Assembly (NCBI GenBank): GCA_964383855.1
Contig: CAYLIP010000053.1
Location: forward strand, 1-16,863
Origin: CAZHAC01 sp964383855
GTDB lineage: Bacteria > Chloroflexota > Dormibacteria > Dormibacterales > Dormibacteraceae
Direction of reading: 5' to 3'
Length of the DNA: 16,863 bases
Each line of letters starts with the position of its first letter. The stretch's first letter is position 1. Shown in pieces: positions 5,695 to 12,723 of the stretch. A program made the translations under genes and the position numbers. Below the pieces are notes generated by a model. That model was not told the DNA's origin, made no database searches, and saw nothing but the letters and a program-made list of their open reading frames with translations.

Positions 5695-6501
5695 ATGAAC
5701 GCGTGGCTGTGCGAGACCTGCGGCGTCCAGCAGGCGCCATCGGAGGCGCCGCCCGCGGCCTGCCCCGTCTGCGAGGACTTCCGCCAGTACGTGGGACCCG
5801 GCGGCCAGCGCTGGACGGTGCTCACCGAGATCGAGGAGAGGCACCGGGGCGACGTGCGGCCCCTCGAGCAGGGCCTGACCGGGCTCGGGCTCGACCCGGG
5901 CTTCGGCATCGGGCAGCGGGCGATCCTGGCCTGGACCCCGGGCGGCAACCTGCTCTGGGACTGCACGCCGATGACGCGGACGCTGGCCGCCGCGGCCGCC
6001 GATCTGGGCGGGGTGAGCGCGATCGCGCTCTCGCACCCACACTTCTACTCGACCGTGGCCGAGTGGAGCCTCGAGTTCGCGGCGCCGGTCTGGCTGCCGG
6101 CGGCGGACGCCGAGTGGCGGCAGCGGAGCGACTTCGAGATCGTCGAGTGGCAGGACGTGGCGGATCCCCTCCCGGGCGCGCAGCTGGTGCGCGTGGGCGG
6201 CCACTTCGCCGGCTCGGCCGTCCTCCACTGGACGAACGGCGAGGACTCCAGGGGCGCTCTCCTCACCGGCGACAGCATCCAGGTCGTGCCCGACCGGCGC
6301 TGGGTCAGCTTCATGCGCAGCTATCCCAACCTGATCCCCCTGCCGCCACCCGACGTGGTCCGCATATCGGAGCTGGTCGCCCCGCTCCACTATCAGCGGA
6401 TCTACGGCGGCTGGTGGGACCGGACGGTGGCCGAAGACGCCGACGCCGCCGTGCAGCGCTCGGCCGAGCGCTACCTGAGGGCGATCTCAGAGGGCGTCTG
6501 A
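5695..6501 (+). CDS. MBL-fold metallohydrolase-like protein with N-terminal zinc ribbon
   Basis: The 268-residue protein begins with a CxxC-x13-CxxC knuckle (Cys6, Cys9, Cys23, Cys26) that looks like a zinc ribbon or rubredoxin-type site. A metallo-beta-lactamase-fold domain follows: SHPHFYSTVAEW (113-124), GGHFAGSAVLHW (168-179), LLTGDSIQVVPDRRWVS (189-205) and LHYQRIYGGWWD (231-242). The usual HxHxDH is reduced to His114-x-His116 without the DH pair, while His170, Asp193 and His232 could still bind one metal. This variant recurs in a known uncharacterised MBL subgroup as I recall it, so the site is probably altered rather than decayed. Start is ATG 5695, supported by the -10 box 7 nt upstream. 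The next gene starts directly after its stop. Confidence 0.8.
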   Translation: MNAWLCETCGVQQAPSEAPPAACPVCEDFRQYVGPGGQRWTVLTEIEERHRGDVRPLEQGLTGLGLDPGFGIGQRAILAWTPGGNLLWDCTPMTRTLAAAAADLGGVSAIALSHPHFYSTVAEWSLEFAAPVWLPAADAEWRQRSDFEIVEWQDVADPLPGAQLVRVGGHFAGSAVLHWTNGEDSRGALLTGDSIQVVPDRRWVSFMRSYPNLIPLPPPDVVRISELVAPLHYQRIYGGWWDRTVAEDADAAVQRSAERYLRAISEGV

Positions 6502-7026
6502 GTGCGATCCTCCCGCCGCCGGCGGCTGCTGGTGCCGGCGATCGCGACCGCCGTCCTCCTGCTCGCATTGGCCGCGGTCGCCGCCCGCGCCGTGCGCTCG
6601 CCGTCCGCCTCACCGGCGGCGCCGCCCGGCTGCCAGCCGGCGCCCTGCGCGGCGCCGCATGGAATGGAGCTCCACGTCGACCAGGTGACGGTCGTCAACC
6701 ATGGGACCGGCCGCCGGCTGGTGCTCACCGTGCATTTCGCCAACCACAGTCGCGGTGAGCTGGTGGAGGCGACCAGCCTCCGTCACACCGGGCCTCAAGA
6801 CTTCGTCGTGCACGAGGCCGGCGGCCGCCGGGGCAACCCGGTCTTCGGCGACGGCTGCCCGCGCTGGCCGGACCTGAGCCTTGCCCGCGGCTCAGCCAGC
6901 GAGGAGGAAACCGTCTGCTTCGACCTGCTCGGTCCGCCGCGGGAACGCGTTCAGCTCGAATGGTCACCAGACCTCGGGCTCCTCTTCCGCTCCGTCACCG
7001 TCGACCTGGGATCGCTCCCCGGCTAG
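6502..7026 (+). CDS. Secreted or membrane-anchored protein of unknown function
   Basis: I do not recognise this 174-residue protein. It starts with RRRR and a hydrophobic segment (9-30), i.e. a signal peptide or N-terminal anchor, followed by an Ala/Pro/Ser-rich linker. The remaining part (about 54-172) looks like a beta-sandwich: MELHVDQVTVVNHGTGRRLV, LTVHFANHS and VQLEWSPDLG resemble the strand pattern of DUF4352-type extracytoplasmic domains. Four cysteines (44, 49, 119, 139) could form disulfides outside the cell. The GTG start directly abuts the TGA of the MBL-fold gene, which supports an operon. Its 3' end overlaps the antisense small ORF at 6964-7131 by 63 bp. Confidence 0.65.
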   Translation: MRSSRRRRLLVPAIATAVLLLALAAVAARAVRSPSASPAAPPGCQPAPCAAPHGMELHVDQVTVVNHGTGRRLVLTVHFANHSRGELVEATSLRHTGPQDFVVHEAGGRRGNPVFGDGCPRWPDLSLARGSASEEETVCFDLLGPPRERVQLEWSPDLGLLFRSVTVDLGSLPG

Positions 7027-7131
7027 CCAGCCCCGGCGGGTCAGCGCGTCGAAGCCGAGAACCGCGAAGACGGCGATGCCGAGGCCGCTGAGAAGAGCGG
7101 CGGAGGCCAGCAGAAGGGCGGCCAGGGCCAT
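6964..7131 (-). CDS. Small single-helix membrane protein, 55 residues
   Basis: An ATG at 7131 opens a 55-codon frame ending with TGA at 6964-6966. Residues 2-28 are strongly hydrophobic (ALAALLLASAALLSGLGIAV onwards), followed by RR and an acidic, polar tail, the layout of a single-span membrane miniprotein. TATACT, one of the best -10 hexamers in the window, lies 10 nt before the ATG (7147-7142), so the mRNA would have a leader of only a few bases. The last 21 codons are antisense to the convergent secreted-protein gene. No family is recognised; the frame could be chance. Confidence 0.4.
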   Translation of the reverse strand: MALAALLLASAALLSGLGIAVFAVLGFDALTRRGWLAGERSQVDGDGAEEEPEVW

Positions 7132-7141
7132 GGGCCGGCGA

Positions 7142-7147
7142 AGTATA
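7142..7147 (-). promoter_or_regulatory. Putative -10 box TATACT of the small membrane ORF
   Basis: TATACT on the minus strand differs from the TATAAT consensus at one position and stands in a GC-rich context, 10 nt before ATG 7131. Confidence 0.4.
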
Positions 7148-7180
7148 GAAGACAGGGATCGAGCCCGAGGGAGATGGGTG

Positions 7181-7206
7181 TGGCAGGCCCCCGGAGGGGC
7201 CCGCCA
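7181..7206 (-). terminator. Strong GC hairpin downstream of the CmpX-like gene
   Basis: TGGCaGGCCCC pairs with GGGGCCcGCCA around the tetraloop CGGA: ten pairs and one A-C mismatch. It starts about 20 nt after the CmpX-like stop and has no T-tract on either strand. The likely role is factor-independent stop or 3' protection for the minus-strand transcript. Confidence 0.45.
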
Positions 7207-7227
7207 CGGGAGGGGGGAGGGCTTGGG

Positions 7228-8109
7228 TTACTCGATCGTCGGCCGCATGCGCGTCCGGCGCTGCGGGGGCTGGTCGGACTCATCGACGCTCTGGCCGGCG
7301 TCCCGCCGAGGATAGGCGGCCTCGCCGCCGCCGTACTCCACGTCCGCCTGCCGGGCGGTCGCCGGGCTCGCCTGCTCGGCCGCCGACTGCTGCGCCTTCT
7401 GCTCCAGCCGGGGCGCCACCGAGCGGCCACGCTCGTAGGCGTTCTGCCACATCCGGCCGGCCACGTCCCGCCCGCCCAGGCCGAAGGCAAGGCCGAGGGC
7501 CAGCGCCAGCGCGCCCACGAAGGCCATGAACATGGCGTTGACCAGGCTGGCGGCGATGCCGATCTGGTTGACCGCGATCAGGACGGCGAAGGCGATGATC
7601 GCGTACTTGGCCACGCCGGCGAGCAGGTTGGGGTTGTCGAAGCCCGCCTCCGCCGCCGAGCCGCGCACCAGGCTGGCCACCAGCCGGGCCACCATGACGC
7701 CGATCATCAGCACCACCAGGGCGACGATCAGGTTGGGGATGAACAGGATGATCTGGTTGATCACCTGGACCACGGCCTGCAGATGGACGGCCTCGGCCGC
7801 CGCCTCCAGGAAGATCAGCCTGATGAACCACTTGACGAGTTCGGCGAGCACGACGCTGGCCCGGGGATCGCGCATCCCGGTCTGCGAGATGAAGCCGCTC
7901 ACGCCGGTGCGCTGAGCCGCCCTCTCGAAGCCGACCCGGTCCAGGATCCTGATGCAGAGCTTGCCGATGAAATCGGAGAGGAGCCAGCCGACGACGAGGA
8001 TGATCACGGCCCCGATCAGCGCCGGGATGAACGAAAGCAGAGCCATCATGGCGGCGGCCAGCGAGACCATCACCGCCTGAAAGAAGTTGGTTACGGTGGG
8101 AACGACCAC
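7228..8109 (-). CDS. CmpX-like mechanosensitive-channel-related membrane protein
   Basis: This roughly 293-residue protein has the conserved transmembrane-helix repeat found in CmpX and related small-conductance channel relatives. Hydrophobic spans lie at about 23-48, 86-105, 115-145, 164-186 and 189-212, ending in the pore-helix-like ALALGLAFGLGGRDVAGRMW, close to the TM3 signature of MscS. It then lacks the large MscS cytoplasmic beta domain and ends in a Gln/Ala/Arg-rich hydrophilic tail. Start is taken as GTG 8109 because AAGGAGG lies upstream (8129-8123, 13 nt spacing), the clearest Shine-Dalgarno in the window; GTG 8169 is the alternative. The role is probably osmotic or membrane-tension response (inference). 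Confidence 0.82.
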   Translation of the reverse strand: MVVPTVTNFFQAVMVSLAAAMMALLSFIPALIGAVIILVVGWLLSDFIGKLCIRILDRVGFERAAQRTGVSGFISQTGMRDPRASVVLAELVKWFIRLIFLEAAAEAVHLQAVVQVINQIILFIPNLIVALVVLMIGVMVARLVASLVRGSAAEAGFDNPNLLAGVAKYAIIAFAVLIAVNQIGIAASLVNAMFMAFVGALALALGLAFGLGGRDVAGRMWQNAYERGRSVAPRLEQKAQQSAAEQASPATARQADVEYGGGEAAYPRRDAGQSVDESDQPPQRRTRMRPTIE

Positions 8110-8122
8110 GGTCTTGCCTGAG

Positions 8123-8129
8123 CCTCCTT
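8123..8129 (-). promoter_or_regulatory. Shine-Dalgarno AAGGAGG of the CmpX-like gene
   Basis: A full anti-16S complement in a region where most starts lack one. It favours GTG 8109, although the 13-nt spacing is longer than usual. Confidence 0.45.
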
Positions 8130-8176
8130 GTGAAGTGCGAAGCCGCACGTGGCAGCGGGACGCCACCACAACCTGA

Positions 8177-8187
8177 TAGCGACGCTA
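8177..8187. promoter_or_regulatory. TAGCG-A-CGCTA dyad in the CmpX/YihY divergent spacer
   Basis: A perfect 5+5 inverted repeat around one base lies between the two divergent genes. It could be a small operator; there is no other support. Confidence 0.25.
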
Positions 8188-8265
8188 CCAAGAGGGGGCG
8201 TGCGCGTGTCAATCAGAATTGGTTTCCGACGGGGCCGCGCTCAGAAACTCTGATAGAAAGAATGT

Positions 8266-9354
8266 ATGAAGTCGCTCATCCGTCGCGCCCGGCGGGTGGC
8301 GGCCCAGGCGGCGGAGACCGTTCCCGGCAAGGTCGTCCGCAAGTTCGCTGAGGACGGCGGCCCCAACCAGGCGGTGCTGCTGGCCTGGAACACGCTGACC
8401 TCGATCTTCCCGATCGCGCTCGCGCTGGCCGCGATCCTCGGCCTGGTGCTGCACCTGGTCGGCCTCAACACCTCGACCATGGTCTACAGCGCCGTCATCA
8501 ACATCATCCCCGGCAACCCGGACGAGACCCGCTCCGCCCTCGACCACCTGCAGCAGCAGACCGGCGTGTTCTTCCTGGTCGGCCTGGCCGGCCTGATCTG
8601 GAGCGGCTCCTCTCTCTTCGGGGCCATGGAGCAGGCCTTCGACCTCATCTACCACGTCGAGGCCCGCAGCTTCGTGCGCCAGAAGCTGATGGCGGTCGCC
8701 ATGATCCTCCTCTTCACGGTCCTGGCCGGCTTCGCCGTCACCAGCTCGAGCCTGCTTCCGCTGCTCAAGGACATCCCGCTCCTGCCCTCCGCCGTCACCC
8801 GGGGCGCCACCGTGTACGTGGTCACTCCGCTGGCCGGGGTGGCGTCAGGCGTGGTCCTTTTCGGCGCCATGTACTACGTGGTGCCCAACCGCCGGCAGCG
8901 CCTGCGCGAGGTCTGGCCGGGCGCGCTCCTCGCCGGCGCCGGGTTCTACGCGCTGACGCTCCTCTTTCCCGTCTACATCGCCCTCAACAAGGGCATCGGC
9001 CAGTACGGCAAGGCCTTCGCCTTCCTCCTGATCGTGACCACCTTCTTCTACCTGGTCGGGTTGCTGACCATGCTCGGGGTCGAGCTCAACGCCGTGCTCT
9101 ACCCGATCCCGGTCGAGCAGCCGGACAAGGCGGAGCGGCTAGCCCCCGCGCAGTCGCGCCAGTCGGGCGAGCGGTTGGTACGGCCCGCGCGGGGCCGGCG
9201 AGCCCCGGAGCAGGAACCGAGGCCCGCCGGCGGTGCGGCGTTCGGCCCCGGACCCGGGCCCCGCCGCTCGCGGGTCAGGCGGCTGGTGTTCGCGGCGCTG
9301 GGGTCGGCGGTCGGTCTCTTCGCCGTCACCCGCCAGCGCCGCCGCGCCACCTGA
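8266..9354 (+). CDS. YihY/BrkB-type integral membrane protein (copy 2) with C-terminal extension
   Basis: This 362-residue protein is a second member of the YihY/UPF0761 family, with LLAWNTLTSIFPIALALAAI, GLAGLIWSGSSLFGAMEQAF, MYYVVPNRR and FLLIVTTFFYLVGLLTMLGV in family order. Six helices are expected. Beyond the usual end (about residue 285) it carries a Pro/Arg/Gly-rich linker and then one more hydrophobic segment, LVFAALGSAVGLFAV (about 340-354), flanked by arginines, which would be a seventh helix or membrane tether. ATG 8266 has only a weak purine-rich upstream site. It shares the SGxxLFGxxE core with copy 1 at 1758-2705 but not its ends. CinA/PncC follows after 3 nt. Confidence 0.87.
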   Translation: MKSLIRRARRVAAQAAETVPGKVVRKFAEDGGPNQAVLLAWNTLTSIFPIALALAAILGLVLHLVGLNTSTMVYSAVINIIPGNPDETRSALDHLQQQTGVFFLVGLAGLIWSGSSLFGAMEQAFDLIYHVEARSFVRQKLMAVAMILLFTVLAGFAVTSSSLLPLLKDIPLLPSAVTRGATVYVVTPLAGVASGVVLFGAMYYVVPNRRQRLREVWPGALLAGAGFYALTLLFPVYIALNKGIGQYGKAFAFLLIVTTFFYLVGLLTMLGVELNAVLYPIPVEQPDKAERLAPAQSRQSGERLVRPARGRRAPEQEPRPAGGAAFGPGPGPRRSRVRRLVFAALGSAVGLFAVTRQRRRAT

Positions 9355-9357
9355 GCC

Positions 9358-9882
9358 ATGGTCGAGGGATCCTCGTTCGCGCCGCTGATGGCGCCGCTGG
9401 CGGAGCGGCTGCGGCGGCTGGGGGGCACGGTGGGGGTGGCCGAGTCGTGCACGGGGGGCCTGCTCGGCGCCACGCTCACCGACCTTGACGGCGCAAGCGA
9501 GGTCTTCGTCGGCGGTTTCGTCACCTACACCTACGAGGCCAAGGAGAAGGCGCTCGGCATCGACCGCGCGCTGCTCGACCGGGAGGGCGCGGTCAGCGAG
9601 CCGGTCGCCCGGCTGATGGCAGAGCGCTGCCGCGAGCGGCTTGGCACGACGCTCGGGCTGGCGGTGACAGGGGTTGCCGGGCCCTCCAGCCAGGAGGGAA
9701 AGCCGGTGGGCCTCGTCTATGTGGGCGCGGCGGTGGACGGGCGCACCGAGGTGCGCCGCCACCACTTCGGCTCCGGCCGCGCATCCAACCGGGTGGCGGC
9801 GGTGGAGGCGGCCATCGACCTCGGCCTCGAGGTGCTGGGGGCGGGCGGTGAGGCACAGAGCGCGCCCAGCAGCGCCCCGTAG
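9358..9882 (+). CDS. pncC: CinA C-terminal-type nicotinamide-nucleotide amidohydrolase (PncC)
   Basis: PncC deamidates nicotinamide mononucleotide to nicotinate mononucleotide in the cytoplasmic pyridine-nucleotide cycle. The 174-residue protein is the stand-alone C-terminal domain of CinA: VGVAESCTGGLLGATL (25-40), GASEVFVGGFVTYTYEAKEK (45-64) containing the Ser, Tyr and Lys expected in the active site, and LAVTGVAGPSSQEGKPVGLV followed by RHHFGSGR. The N-terminal COG1058 domain of full CinA is absent. ATG 9358 lies three bases after the stop of YihY copy 2, indicating an operon. The last 166 bp overlap the convergent DUF1440-like gene; the core fold ends before the final 15 residues, which are Ala/Ser/Pro-rich. 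Confidence 0.9.
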   Translation: MVEGSSFAPLMAPLAERLRRLGGTVGVAESCTGGLLGATLTDLDGASEVFVGGFVTYTYEAKEKALGIDRALLDREGAVSEPVARLMAERCRERLGTTLGLAVTGVAGPSSQEGKPVGLVYVGAAVDGRTEVRRHHFGSGRASNRVAAVEAAIDLGLEVLGAGGEAQSAPSSAP

Positions 9883-10283
9883 ACCCAGTGGGCGGCCAGC
9901 ATCATCTGCGGGCGCGCCCGGCGATCACGCGTGGGCGGCGCCATGATGCCCAGCGCGGGCACCCATACCGCGTAGCTCACCGCCCAGACCCCGGTGCCGA
10001 ACGCGATTCCCTGGAGGAGAGGGCTGAGAGGCAGGCGCAGCGCGCGCTGAGCCGGACAGAAGAGGGCGCCCGCCGCCGCCCCGAACCCGATGTGGAAGAG
10101 GGAGGCGAGCAGGTCCTGCTGCTCCCGGCTGCGCCGGATGCCGAGGCTGTCGAGCGCGCGGGCGGTGATCTTCTCGGGCGGCATCCGGCCCATCAGCCCG
10201 GCCCGGCGGGCGGCCAGCATGAGCGCGCTCATCCCGAGCGTGCCGGCCACGCCGGCGGCGGCGCCGCGGATCAGCGATCTCAA
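9717..10283 (-). CDS. DUF1440/YagU-like small integral membrane protein
   Basis: The 188-residue product begins RSLIRGAAAGVAGTLGMSAL and continues with MGRMPPEKITARALDSLG, HIGFGAAAGALF, GIAFGTGVWAVSYAVWVPAL and HWVYGALLGAL, a pattern I associate with DUF1440-type inner-membrane proteins of unknown role. Three or four membrane segments are likely. The start is TTG 10283 (no ATG or GTG fits); it overlaps the TGA of the small ORF upstream as TTGA. After about residue 145 the frame runs antisense through the end of the CinA/PncC gene and encodes an Arg/Ser/Pro-rich tail that does not look conserved. Family assignment is from memory of the motif pattern. Confidence 0.68.
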   Translation of the reverse strand: MRSLIRGAAAGVAGTLGMSALMLAARRAGLMGRMPPEKITARALDSLGIRRSREQQDLLASLFHIGFGAAAGALFCPAQRALRLPLSPLLQGIAFGTGVWAVSYAVWVPALGIMAPPTRDRRARPQMMLAAHWVYGALLGALCASPPAPSTSRPRSMAASTAATRLDARPEPKWWRRTSVRPSTAAPT

Positions 10284-10438
10284 TTGAGGTCGAGCCGCCG
10301 GCGCTCAAGGGGGCCGAGCGCGGTCCAGCCCTGACCTGGGCCGAGACCCGGCAGCACCACCAGACGCCTCCGGCGGGGGTGCCGGCGGGCGGCGGCGAGC
10401 AGGCGCCGGATCACTGATCGCACTCTCAGATCCAACAT
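10280..10438 (-). CDS. Small Arg-rich ORF upstream of the DUF1440-like gene (tentative)
   Basis: A 52-codon frame from ATG 10438 (or 61 codons from ATG 10465) ends in a TGA that overlaps the TTG start of the next gene. The product is basic (a RRHPRRRRLVVLPG stretch) and not recognised. The stop/start overlap is the only argument that it is translated; it may be a short coupling leader or chance in GC-rich DNA. It fills the 180-bp gap, in which I see nothing else apart from the divergent promoter. Confidence 0.28.
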   Translation of the reverse strand: MLDLRVRSVIRRLLAAARRHPRRRRLVVLPGLGPGQGWTALGPLERRRLDLN

Positions 10439-10450
10439 ACGAGCGCCGTC

Positions 10451-10456
10451 TATCCT
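10451..10456 (+). promoter_or_regulatory. Putative leaderless -10 box of the dienelactone hydrolase gene
   Basis: TATCCT is followed by exactly 7 nt before ATG 10464. The start itself is secure because relatives begin with MC and an aromatic residue, so the spacing is informative. Confidence 0.55.
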
Positions 10457-10463
10457 CGAAGGC

Positions 10464-11225
10464 ATGTGCTATTCGGATCGAGCGCTCCCGCCCCTGCCGC
10501 CGATCGGCGGCGCCGCCACCGACCAGGGCGACCTCCGCCTCACCTCCGCCGACGGCGCCCGGTTCATGGCCTACGCGGCCCGGGCCGGCAGCCCGAACGG
10601 CCGCGGCATGGTGATCCTGCCCGACGTGCGCGGCCTTTTCCCCTTCTACAAGGAGCTGGCGGTGCGCTTTGCCGAGGCCGGGTTCGAGGCGATCGCGTTC
10701 GACTACTTCGCGCGGACCGCGGAGAGCGACGACCGCAGCCAGGCCTTCGAGTACGGGCCGCACGTGCAGCAGACGACTCCCGAGCAGATCGCGGCCGACG
10801 TCCGGGCGTGCATCGACTACCTGGCCAGCCCCGAGGGCGGCCGTCCCGGCTCGATCTTCACGGTCGGCTTCTGCTTTGGCGGCGCCAACTCCTGGAGGCA
10901 GTCGGCCAACAATCCCGACCTGGCCGGCTGCATCGGCTTCTATGGAGGCCGCCCCCTCGAGCGGGTGGGGCCCTGGATCGGCCAGATGCGCTCGCCGATC
11001 CTGATGCTGCTGGCGGGCGTCGACAGCACTCCGCCCGAAGAGTTCGAGGAGTTCGCCGGGCGGGTCCGCGAGCAGGGCGTCGAGGTGGAGTCCCACACCT
11101 ATGCCGGCGCCCCCCACAGCTTCTTCGACCGGACGCAGGAGGAGCACCGCGCGGCCTCCGACGACGCCTGGCAGCGGATCCTGGACTTCACCGAGAGGCA
11201 GGCGCGGGTGACCGGCCGGGCCTGA
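10464..11225 (+). CDS. Dienelactone hydrolase family protein
   Basis: Dienelactone hydrolases open lactone rings in chloroaromatic degradation; this 253-residue relative is an alpha/beta-hydrolase with a Cys nucleophile. GFCFGG (135-140) holds Cys137, Asp187 lies in LAGVDSTP, and His218 in GAPHSFFD completes the triad. MVILPDVRGLFPFYKELAVR (49-68) is the oxyanion-side signature. The MCYSDRALPPLPP start is typical of a subgroup common in high-GC Gram-positives and Chloroflexota, in my recollection. The substrate in this organism is unknown. The transcript is expected to be leaderless from TATCCT. HtrA follows after 70 bp, in which GGCTGG (11250-11255) and CCAGCC (11269-11274) could form a hairpin. 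Confidence 0.92.
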   Translation: MCYSDRALPPLPPIGGAATDQGDLRLTSADGARFMAYAARAGSPNGRGMVILPDVRGLFPFYKELAVRFAEAGFEAIAFDYFARTAESDDRSQAFEYGPHVQQTTPEQIAADVRACIDYLASPEGGRPGSIFTVGFCFGGANSWRQSANNPDLAGCIGFYGGRPLERVGPWIGQMRSPILMLLAGVDSTPPEEFEEFAGRVREQGVEVESHTYAGAPHSFFDRTQEEHRAASDDAWQRILDFTERQARVTGRA

Positions 11226-11295
11226 GCCCGGAGTCTCAGCAAACTCCAAGGCTGGTCTCGGGCGCTTCCCAGCCGGAGGTGGAAGCATTCCGATC

Positions 11296-12585
11296 GTGAG
11301 CGATCCCCTCGAGCCCGGATCCCGCTACCCGCAGCCGCCGGCGGCGCCGGAGGGCCGCCTCCCCGCCGAATACCTGCCGCTGGCCCCCACAGCTTCGGCG
11401 CCGGTGCGTCCTCCGCGTCACCGGCGGCTGCTTCTGGCCGTGCTCGCGCTCATGGCGGGGTCGTTCCTGCTCGGCGGCACCGGCGCCGCCATCGGCCTGG
11501 TCGCCGAGCGGCTGCACCCGCCGGCGCCTTCGGCCGAGGCGCCGATCCCGCTCTTTCCGCAGGCGCCGGGCGCCGGCGTGGCCGGGGACGGCGGGACGGC
11601 CACCGCCGGCCCGGCCAGCGCGCAGTCGATCGCGGCCCGGGTGGCGCCCGCCATCGTCGACATCAACACCGTGATCCAGGGCGTGGCCCAGAGCGGCCAG
11701 GCGGCGGGGACGGGCATGATCCTGACCCCGGGCGGCGAGGTGCTGACCAACAACCACGTCATCCAGGGCGCAAGCAGCATCTCGGTCGCCATCGCGGGGC
11801 GGCCGGGAAACTACGACGCCAGGGTGATCGGCGCCGACCCCACGCGCGACGTGGCGCTGCTCCAGGTGCAGGGCGTCTCCGGGCTGCCGACCGTGAAGCT
11901 GGCCGACTCCTCGACACTCACGGTCGGCCAGCACGTGGTCGCGGTTGGCAACGCCTTCGGGCGCGGCGGCGCGCCCAGCGTGACCGAGGGCACGATCACG
12001 GCGCTCGACCAGTCGATCACGGCCAGCGACGGCCCGGGCAGCGCCAACAGCGAGCAGCTGTCGGACATGATCCAGACCGACGCGTCCATCAGCCCCGGCG
12101 ATTCCGGCGGCGCGCTGGTCAACGACAGCGGCCAGGTCGTCGGCATGATCACCGCCGGCCAGACTCGAGGAGTCCGGCGCGCCACCTCCACCGGAGTCGG
12201 CTTTGCGATCACGGCGACCAATGCGGTCGCGGTCGTCAACGAGATCCGCTCGGGCGGGTCGGGGTCCACCATCGTGCTCGGTCAGCCCGCCTTCCTGGGC
12301 GTCTCGGTCACCGACCTCGACGCCGCCACGGCCGGCCGGCTGGGCCTGGGCGCCGGCTCGGGCGCGCTGGTGACCGCGGTCGTGGCCGGCTCCCCGGCGG
12401 AGGGCATCGGGATCGGGCGGAACGCGGTCATCACCGATGTGGGCGGCCGGAGGGTGACCTCGGCGGCCTCCCTGGGGCCCGCCATCCATGCCTTCAAGCC
12501 GGGGCAGGCGGCGAGCGTGACCTGGGTCGACGCCGGCGGCTCGCACACCGCCCGGGCCACGTTGGTGGCGGGGCCGGCGGCCTGA
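11296..12585 (+). CDS. Membrane-anchored HtrA/DegP-type serine protease with PDZ domain
   Basis: This 429-residue protein is an HtrA family protease for quality control outside the membrane. A Pro-rich cytoplasmic head (1-40) and RHRR precede a single transmembrane helix (about 45-69) and a Pro/Ala linker. The trypsin-like domain (about 110-320) has the triad His154 (TNNHVI), Asp185 (TRDVALL) and Ser270 (SPGDSGGAL). One PDZ domain follows (about 333-425, FLGVSV...GSGALVTAVVAGSPAEG). Length and layout match single-PDZ, membrane-tethered HtrA proteins of Gram-positives. Start GTG 11296 is the first in frame; a GGAGG at 11275-11279 is 16 nt upstream, too far to decide it. It is convergent with the MDR oxidoreductase gene. 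Confidence 0.93.
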   Translation: MSDPLEPGSRYPQPPAAPEGRLPAEYLPLAPTASAPVRPPRHRRLLLAVLALMAGSFLLGGTGAAIGLVAERLHPPAPSAEAPIPLFPQAPGAGVAGDGGTATAGPASAQSIAARVAPAIVDINTVIQGVAQSGQAAGTGMILTPGGEVLTNNHVIQGASSISVAIAGRPGNYDARVIGADPTRDVALLQVQGVSGLPTVKLADSSTLTVGQHVVAVGNAFGRGGAPSVTEGTITALDQSITASDGPGSANSEQLSDMIQTDASISPGDSGGALVNDSGQVVGMITAGQTRGVRRATSTGVGFAITATNAVAVVNEIRSGGSGSTIVLGQPAFLGVSVTDLDAATAGRLGLGAGSGALVTAVVAGSPAEGIGIGRNAVITDVGGRRVTSAASLGPAIHAFKPGQAASVTWVDAGGSHTARATLVAGPAA

Positions 12586-12723
12586 GGGCCGGCACCGGCC
12601 GGGCTCCTGGCGCTCCCTCGGCGCTTGAGAGAGCAGCACCCACCCCCCAACGACCCACCCACCCCTGAGGGGGTTGCCGCCATTTTCGGCGGGGTGTCAA
12701 CCCTGGTCGTTAAGGGGTGGCGG
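12586..12723. terminator. Convergent terminator region between HtrA and MDR genes
   Basis: This 138-bp spacer separates two convergent stops. It has GGCCG-GCAC-CGGCC just after the HtrA stop (12587-12600), and CCGCC-ATTTTC-GGCGG at 12677-12692. AACGACC (12649-12655) with GGTCGTT (12706-12712) and CCACCCCT (12659-12666) with AGGGGTGG (12713-12720) are mutually exclusive long-range pairings. None has a clear U-tract. Bidirectional termination is the simplest reading. Confidence 0.4.

Noticed and set aside
6881..7315. Plus-strand ORF across the secreted-protein 3' end and following spacer
   Set aside because: Out of frame with the real gene, Arg/Ser/Ala-rich, and continues into the antisense of the CmpX-like gene.
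11236..12639. 467-codon minus-strand frame opposite HtrA
   Set aside because: Composition is Arg/Ala/Gly/His-rich filler mirrored from the HtrA codons; HtrA has all catalytic motifs.
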